10,785 nucleotides of DNA from Variovorax sp. (lineage in GTDB: Bacteria > Pseudomonadota > Gammaproteobacteria > Burkholderiales > Burkholderiaceae_C), in contig JAQGLP010000205.1 in the NCBI GenBank assembly GCA_028292835.1, positions 1 to 10,785 of the forward strand. The letters run 5' to 3'. The notes below the pieces were generated by a model, which saw only the letters and a list, made by a program, of their open reading frames with translations, did no database searches and was not told the origin of the DNA. Position 1 is the first letter of the stretch. Each line of letters starts with the position of its first letter. This document shows, piece by piece, positions 6,751 through 10,785 of the stretch. Both the position numbers and the translations under genes were made by a program.

Positions 6751-8199
6751 TCAGCCGACCTGGCAGATCTTGAGCATGTTGGTGCCGCCCGGCGCGCCCA
6801 TGGGCTCGCCGCAGGTGATGGCGTAGACATCGCCCGTCTGCACGATGCCGCGCTTCTTCAGGTGCGTCTCGGCCTGTGCCAGCGCCGTGTCGCGGTCCAT
6901 CTCGGAGTCCATCAGCAGCGGGCGCACGTTGCGGTAGAGCGCCATCCGGCGTTGCGTCGCCAGGCGCGAGGTCAGCGCGTACATCGGGATGTGCGCGCGG
7001 TGGCGGCTCATCCACAGCGGCGTCGATCCCGACTCGGTCAGCGCCACGATCGCCTTGGCGCCCAGCTGGTTGGCGGTGAAGAGCGCGCCCATCGCGATCG
7101 ACTGGTCGATGCGGGTGTACTTGCGGCCGCTGAAGTCGGCGTCGAGCTGCTCGTCCTGGGCCGCCTCGGCGGCCTCGCAGATGCGGCTCATTTCCTGCAC
7201 GGTCTCCAGCGGGTACTTGCCCGAGGCGGTCTCGGCCGAGAGCATGACGGCGTCGGTGCCGTCGAGCACCGCGTTGGCCACGTCGCTCACCTCGGCGCGC
7301 GTGGGCACCGGGTTGGTGATCATCGACTCCATCATCTGCGTGGCGGTGATGACGACCTTGTCCATCTCGCGCGCCATGCGGATCATCTTTTTCTGCAGCG
7401 CCGGCACCGCCGCGTTGCCCACTTCCACCGCCAGGTCGCCGCGGGCCACCATGATGCCGTCGCTGGCGTTCATGATCTCCTCGAGCAGCGGAATCGCCTC
7501 GGCGCGCTCGATCTTGGCGATCAGCCCCGGCTTGTGGCCGAATTCGGCGGCGGCGATGTTGCAGAGTTGCCGCGCCATTTCCATGTCGGTGGCGTTCTTC
7601 GGGAAGCTCACGGCCACGTAGTCGGCCTGGAAGCTCATCGCGGTCTTGATGTCTTCCATGTCCTTGGCGGTGAGCGCCGGGGCCGTCAGGCCGCCGCCCT
7701 GCTTGTTGATGCCCTTGTTGTTGGACAGCTCGCCGCCCAGCACCACGGTGGTGTGGACCGCCTCGCCCTTGACCGCGTCGACCACCAGCACGATCAGGCC
7801 ATCGTTGAGCAGCAGCCGGTCGCCCGGGCGCACGTCGCGCGGCAGGTCCTTGTAGTCGAGGCCGACCGCGTCGACGTCGCCCAACTCGGTGCGCGCGCCG
7901 TCGAGCACGAACTTCGCGCCCGGCTCCAGCCAGAGCTTGCCCTCGGTGAACTTGCCGACGCGGATCTTCGGGCCCTGCAGGTCGGCCATGATGGCCACCT
8001 CGCGCCCGACGCGGCGCGCGGCGTCGCGCACCATCATGGCGCGGTCGATGTGGTCCTGCGCCTTGCCGTGGCTGAAGTTCAGGCGCACCACGCTGACGCG
8101 GTTCAAGATCAGCTGCTCCAGCAGCTGCGGCGTGTTGGTGGCAGGCCCTAGCGTGGCGACGATCTTGGTGGCGTGGCGGGGCGGGCGGATGGTGCTCAT
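6751..8199 (-). CDS. pyk: Pyruvate kinase
   Basis: Pyruvate kinase transfers the phosphate of phosphoenolpyruvate to ADP, the last step of glycolysis. The 482-residue product shows TKIVATLGPA (residues 11-20), VRLNFSHG (38-45), the B-domain boundary DLQGPKIRVG (73-82), the active-site IAKIERAEA with Lys229 and Glu231 (228-236), VARGDLAVEV (251-260), ITATQMMESM (284-293) and LSAETASGKYP (320-330). A full C-terminal domain ends in GGTNMLKI (471-478), so it is complete and of usual length. The residues before VVRLNFSHG read NRVS where most homologues have an AG(V/M)N-type turn; this is the one odd substitution I noticed. AAGGA at 8212-8208 is a good ribosome site 8 bases before the ATG. A terminator after pgk suggests separate transcription. 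Confidence 0.97.
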   Translation of the reverse strand: MSTIRPPRHATKIVATLGPATNTPQLLEQLILNRVSVVRLNFSHGKAQDHIDRAMMVRDAARRVGREVAIMADLQGPKIRVGKFTEGKLWLEPGAKFVLDGARTELGDVDAVGLDYKDLPRDVRPGDRLLLNDGLIVLVVDAVKGEAVHTTVVLGGELSNNKGINKQGGGLTAPALTAKDMEDIKTAMSFQADYVAVSFPKNATDMEMARQLCNIAAAEFGHKPGLIAKIERAEAIPLLEEIMNASDGIMVARGDLAVEVGNAAVPALQKKMIRMAREMDKVVITATQMMESMITNPVPTRAEVSDVANAVLDGTDAVMLSAETASGKYPLETVQEMSRICEAAEAAQDEQLDADFSGRKYTRIDQSIAMGALFTANQLGAKAIVALTESGSTPLWMSRHRAHIPMYALTSRLATQRRMALYRNVRPLLMDSEMDRDTALAQAETHLKKRGIVQTGDVYAITCGEPMGAPGGTNMLKICQVG

Positions 8200-8238
8200 G
8201 GGAAGTGTCCTTTTGTATTCGGTACTGTATGCAATTTT

Positions 8239-8258
8239 GCGCCCCGACGATAGGGCGC
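8239..8258. repeat. Hairpin in the pyk leader / promoter region
   Basis: GCGCCC (8239-8244) and GGGCGC (8253-8258) form a 6-base-pair stem with an 8-base loop. It lies between the pgk terminator and the pyk ribosome site. The AT-richer stretch 8210-8238 next to it probably holds the pyk promoter; TACAGT (8229-8224 on the minus strand) is a weak -10 candidate without a recognisable -35. Its role is unknown. Confidence 0.3.
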
Positions 8259-8276
8259 CCGTTTCCGTGCCGTACC

Positions 8277-8306
8277 AAAAGGCCCGTCACCGCTTGCGGC
8301 GCGGGC
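8277..8306 (-). terminator. Probable intrinsic terminator of pgk
   Basis: On the minus strand GCCCG (8306-8302) pairs with CGGGC (8286-8282), and the inner CGCCG (8301-8297) pairs with CGGTG (8292-8288) around a CAAG loop. The two stems are joined by one bulged base. A C and four T residues (8281-8277) follow at once. It begins 25 bases after the pgk stop. The T-tract is short, so termination may be partial. Confidence 0.65.
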
Positions 8307-8331
8307 GCTTGGTGCTACGTTATCGATAGCG

Positions 8332-9525
8332 TCAGGCCGTGGCACGGCGCGCCAGGATCTCGAACGCCGGCAGGGTCTTGCCTTCGAGGATTTCCAGGAA
8401 GGCGCCGCCGCCGGTCGAGATATAGCCGATCCGCTCCTCGATGCCGTACTTGGCGATCGCCGCCAGCGTGTCGCCGCCGCCCGCGATCGAAAACGCGTCC
8501 CTGTCGGCGATGGCCCGCGCGATCGTCTCCGTGCCGTGGCTGAACGCCTCGAACTCGAACACGCCGACCGGGCCGTTCCACACGATGGTGCCGGCCTGGC
8601 GCAACTGCTCGGCCAGCTGCGCGGCGGTCCGCGGGCCGATGTCGAGGATCAGGTCGTCCTCGGCCACGTCGGCCGCGGCCTTCACGGTGGCCGGCGCATC
8701 GGCGGCGAAGCGCTGGGCCACGACGACATCGACCGGGATCGGCACCGCCGCGCCGCGCGCGCGCATGGCCTCGATCACGGCCCTCGCATCGTCCAGCAGG
8801 TCGGGCTCGGCCAGCGACTTGCCGATCGGAAGGCCCGCGGCCAGCATGAAGGTATTGGCGATGCCGCCGCCCACGATCAGCTGGTCGACCTTGTCGGCCA
8901 GGCTCTTCAGGATGGTCAGCTTGGTCGAGACCTTGGAGCCCGCGACGATCGCCACCAGCGGGCGCTTCGGGTTCCTCAGGGCGCGCGTGATGGCGTCAAT
9001 CTCGGCGTCCAGCAGCGGGCCGGCGCAGGCCACCGGGGCGTACTCGGCGATGCCGTAGGTCGAGGCCTCGGCGCGGTGCGCGGTGCCGAAGGCGTCGTTC
9101 ACGTAGACGTCGCACAGCGCGGCCATCTTCCGGGCCAGCGCCGGGTCGTTCTTTTTCTCGCCCTTGTTGAGGCGGCAGTTCTCCAGCAGCACGAGCTGCC
9201 CGGGCGCGACCTCGACGCCGTCGGTCCAGCCCGACACCAGCGGCACCTCGCGCCCCAGCAGCTCGCCCAGCCGCGCCGCCACTGGCGCCAGCGAGTCGGC
9301 CGGCTTGAATTCGCCCTCGGTCGGACGGCCCAGGTGCGAGGTCACCATGACGGCGGCGCCGGCGTCGAGCGCCTCGCGGATGCAGGGCACCGAGGCGCGG
9401 ATGCGCGTGTCCTCGGTGATGCGGCCCTGGTCGTCCAGCGGCACGTTGAGGTCGGCGCGGATGAACACGCGCTGGCCGGCCAGCTTGCCTTGTGCGCACA
9501 GATCGGAAAAACGGAGAACATTCAT
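8332..9525 (-). CDS. pgk: Phosphoglycerate kinase
   Basis: Pgk interconverts 1,3-bisphosphoglycerate plus ADP with 3-phosphoglycerate plus ATP in glycolysis and gluconeogenesis. The 397-residue monomer has the family signature RVFIRADLNVP (residues 19-29), the substrate-binding SHLGRP (63-68), LLENCRLNKGEKKND (113-127), the hinge-side SKVSTKL (197-203), VWNGPVGVFE (315-324), the nucleotide loop GGGDTLA (349-355) and STGGGAFLE (370-378). It is full length. I chose the ATG at 9525, which gives the usual MNVLRFSDL start. An in-frame ATG at 9558 lies inside the likely -10 element and would be upstream of the transcript start. The ribosome site AAAGG (9541-9537) is 11 bases away, a little far. A terminator follows, so pgk is probably its own transcript. 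Confidence 0.97.
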   Translation of the reverse strand: MNVLRFSDLCAQGKLAGQRVFIRADLNVPLDDQGRITEDTRIRASVPCIREALDAGAAVMVTSHLGRPTEGEFKPADSLAPVAARLGELLGREVPLVSGWTDGVEVAPGQLVLLENCRLNKGEKKNDPALARKMAALCDVYVNDAFGTAHRAEASTYGIAEYAPVACAGPLLDAEIDAITRALRNPKRPLVAIVAGSKVSTKLTILKSLADKVDQLIVGGGIANTFMLAAGLPIGKSLAEPDLLDDARAVIEAMRARGAAVPIPVDVVVAQRFAADAPATVKAAADVAEDDLILDIGPRTAAQLAEQLRQAGTIVWNGPVGVFEFEAFSHGTETIARAIADRDAFSIAGGGDTLAAIAKYGIEERIGYISTGGGAFLEILEGKTLPAFEILARRATA

Positions 9526-9531
9526 GGAAGA

Positions 9532-9562
9532 AAAGGCCTTTCTGAAGGAATCGGCCATTCTA
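9532..9562 (-). promoter_or_regulatory. Probable pgk promoter -10 and leader palindrome
   Basis: TAGAAT (9562-9557, minus strand) matches the -10 consensus at five of six bases and would place the transcript start near 9550, giving a leader of about 25 bases. No clear -35 is seen in the GC-rich bases upstream. The leader contains the perfect 10-base palindrome AAAGGCCTTT (9532-9541), which includes the presumed Shine-Dalgarno AAAGG. GAAT and ATTC also mirror each other around GGCC at 9548-9560, overlapping the -10. Confidence 0.5.
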
Positions 9563-9573
9563 GGGACGCCCGG

Positions 9574-9604
9574 GCGCCGGACCGCCTCGATTTGTCCGCG
9601 GCGC
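9574..9604 (-). terminator. GC-rich hairpin after azlD
   Basis: Directly after the azlD stop, GCGCC (9604-9600) and GGAC (9597-9594) pair with GTCC (9582-9579) and GGCGC (9578-9574), with a 2-base bulge and an 11-base loop. There is no T-tract. It could slow readthrough from azlD into pgk, or it could be chance. Confidence 0.3.
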
Positions 9605-9605
9605 G

Positions 9606-9944
9606 CTACCAGCGCAGCATCAGGTGCAGCGGCAGGTACACCGCCATGCCGGCCAAAATGGTGCCGAGCACGCCGCGGCGCCAGAAATAGTACGCCGCTC
9701 CGGCCACCGCGCCGTACAGCCGCGCGTCACGCCAGGTCGCGATCAGCGCGCCCTGCGTCATGACAATCTCCGGCACGATCACCACCGCCAGCGCTGCCAC
9801 CGGCGCGTAGTGCAGCGCGCGATGCGCCCAGCCCGGAAAGCCCCAGGGCCGGTCGAGGATGAAGAAGAAGCAGCGCGTCAGCACCGAGATCGCCGCCAGC
9901 CCGACGATCACCGCCAGCGTCCACGCGTCGGTCGTTGCAGCCAT
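9606..9944 (-). CDS. azlD: AzlD-family branched-chain amino-acid exporter small subunit
   Basis: AzlD proteins are small inner-membrane partners of AzlC; the pair exports branched-chain amino acids (BrnE/BrnF in Corynebacterium, YgaH/YgaZ in E. coli). The 112-residue product is almost all hydrophobic. It has about four predicted membrane segments (roughly residues 8-30, 45-66, 75-88 and 92-110) and the family's conserved SVLTR (residues 20-24) near the end of the first segment. The ATG at 9944 shares one base with the azlC stop (TGATG), and GGAGGA (9953-9948) inside the azlC end is a strong ribosome site, though unusually close (3 bases). Translational coupling is therefore likely. The length is usual for the family. 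The amino acid actually exported cannot be read from sequence. Confidence 0.9.
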   Translation of the reverse strand: MAATTDAWTLAVIVGLAAISVLTRCFFFILDRPWGFPGWAHRALHYAPVAALAVVIVPEIVMTQGALIATWRDARLYGAVAGAAYYFWRRGVLGTILAGMAVYLPLHLMLRW

Positions 9945-10678
9945 CAATCCTCCGCGTCCGGCGCCAGGCCGAGCTGTTTTTCGGTCCAGAAGCACAGCAG
10001 CACCGCCACCCCGATGCCGACCACGATGTTGAGCTTGAGCGGCAGCGCGTACGCCGCCACCGCGGTCGCGCCGGCGATCAGCACCGCCAGCGCGCGCAGC
10101 CGCGAGGTGGCCATCGAGCACAGCACCCCGATCAGCGCCAGCACGCCAGCGAACCCCAGCCCCCAGGCCAGCGGAATGAAGTTGGCCAGCGCCACGCCGA
10201 GCAGGCTGAGGCCCATCCACGACGCCCAGGTGACGGCGCATCCCCCCAGCAGGTAGGCTTCCTGCGCCACCCGGCCGGCCGCGTCCGTGGCGGGCACGGG
10301 GTGGTGGCGGGTGAACACCACGTAGCTCAGGTCGGCCGTCAGGTAGCCGTCGACCAGCCGGCGCCAGCGCGGCAGGTGCATCAGGTAGGGCCGCAGGTGC
10401 AGGCTGAACACGACGAAGCGCAGGTTGACGCAAAACCCCGTGGCCAGGATGACCCAGGCCGGAGCGCTCGCCGCCAGCAGGGGGATGGCGGCGAGTTGCG
10501 CGCTGCCGGCGTAGACCAGCAGCGTCATCGCCACCGCCTCGACCGTGCTCATGCCGGACTGCACCATGGCCACGCCCGTCATCAGCGCCCAGGCCCCGAG
10601 GCCGAGCGCCATCGGCGCCATGTCGCGCGCGCCTTCGCGGAACTGCGGGTGCCGTCGCACCGAGGGCAGGAAGAACAT
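9944..10678 (-). CDS. azlC: AzlC-family branched-chain amino-acid exporter large subunit
   Basis: AzlC is the larger membrane subunit of the two-part branched-chain amino-acid exporter. The 244-residue product begins with the typical FREGARDMAPMALG (residues 13-26), continues with VYAGSAQ (55-61), which is the best-conserved motif of the family, and CVNLRFVVFSLHLRP (83-97). It has several hydrophobic segments (about 22-40, 45-70, 73-92, 150-172, 174-190, 196-213 and 216-232). GYLTADLSYVV (111-121) stands where homologues have a similar acidic-polar segment. The start at ATG 10678 is the first after the fmt stop, 18 bases away, with only a weak AGG ribosome site, so it is probably co-transcribed with fmt. 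The stop overlaps azlD. Family assignment is firm; the substrate is inferred from relatives. Confidence 0.92.
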   Translation of the reverse strand: MFFLPSVRRHPQFREGARDMAPMALGLGAWALMTGVAMVQSGMSTVEAVAMTLLVYAGSAQLAAIPLLAASAPAWVILATGFCVNLRFVVFSLHLRPYLMHLPRWRRLVDGYLTADLSYVVFTRHHPVPATDAAGRVAQEAYLLGGCAVTWASWMGLSLLGVALANFIPLAWGLGFAGVLALIGVLCSMATSRLRALAVLIAGATAVAAYALPLKLNIVVGIGVAVLLCFWTEKQLGLAPDAED

Positions 10679-10696
10679 CGCCTGGCGCGCGGCGGG

Positions 10697-10785
10697 CTAC
10701 CGGCCGAGGACCTGGCCGGGCTTCAGCTCGAAGCCGCGCAGGAACTCGCCCGCCGTCAGCCGCCGGCCGCCGGGACGCTGCAGCT
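10697..10785 (-). CDS. fmt: Methionyl-tRNA formyltransferase, C-terminal end
   Basis: Only the last 28 or so codons are visible, ending in a TAG at 10699-10697; the rest lies beyond the right edge. The frame reads LQRPGGRRLTAGEFLRG then FELKPGQVLGR and stop. This pattern (LQ..GG/K..L....FLRG......G) is that of the C-terminal tRNA-binding domain of Fmt, which formylates initiator Met-tRNA using 10-formyl-tetrahydrofolate. In betaproteobacteria fmt commonly sits near def, and I recall azlC-type genes close by in Comamonadaceae, which fits. With so little sequence the call rests on pattern memory and context, so it is probable rather than proven. azlC starts 18 bases downstream. Confidence 0.72.
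   Translation of the reverse strand, partial: LQRPGGRRLTAGEFLRGFELKPGQVLGR

Noticed and set aside
6697..8151. Plus-strand open frame of 484 codons opposite pyk
   Set aside because: It mirrors pyk codon for codon, is rich in His, Val, Arg and Ala with no motif, and lacks a ribosome site.
9526..9558. Earlier in-frame ATG for pgk at 9558
   Set aside because: It lies inside the probable -10 element, and Pgk homologues start at MNVLRF-like sequence, matching 9525.
8536..9690. Plus-strand open frame opposite pgk
   Set aside because: It is a shadow of pgk with Gly/Arg/His/Leu-rich composition and no domain.

Overview
This is a very GC-rich chromosomal window of core metabolism, almost certainly from a Burkholderiales betaproteobacterium. 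The best fit is the family Comamonadaceae (Variovorax/Acidovorax-like), but genus cannot be fixed from the sequence. The basis is the protein sequences (beta-type Pgk, Calvin-subtype class II aldolase, CnoX ending in a YRRRL tail) and the linkage of pgk, pyk, fba, purC, purE, purK and a Sua5/YrdC gene, which I recall as typical of that group. It is packed tightly: twelve protein genes, two of them cut by the window edges, and no gap over about 150 bases. I see no tRNA, rRNA, IS element, phage gene or CRISPR array.

From right to left, nearly everything is on the minus strand. First come the 3' end of fmt and the overlapping azlC and azlD genes, which encode a branched-chain amino-acid exporter. 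Then come pgk, with its own promoter-like site and an intrinsic terminator; pyk; a lipoprotein alpha/beta-hydrolase; fba, flanked by two hairpin plus T-tract structures; and purC. Two plus-strand genes follow, cnoX (thioredoxin-TPR chaperedoxin) and a META-domain lipoprotein. They separate purC from the purE-purK-tsaC run at the left end. purE and purK overlap by ATGA, and azlC and azlD by TGATG, so both pairs look translationally coupled.

Functionally, pgk, pyk and fba supply three steps of glycolysis/gluconeogenesis. purE, purK and purC carry out the consecutive steps from AIR to SAICAR in purine synthesis. The tsaC-family gene starts the t6A modification of tRNA, and fmt formylates initiator Met-tRNA. 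CnoX guards proteins under oxidative stress. The META lipoprotein and the hydrolase are envelope proteins of uncertain role.

I found no convincing new biological system. The most unusual signals are in the short gaps. One is a terminator-shaped hairpin with a T-tract directly ahead of the fba ribosome-binding site, with no space for a promoter after it. The other is a 65-base imperfect inverted repeat between pyk and the hydrolase that ends directly against the hydrolase start codon.
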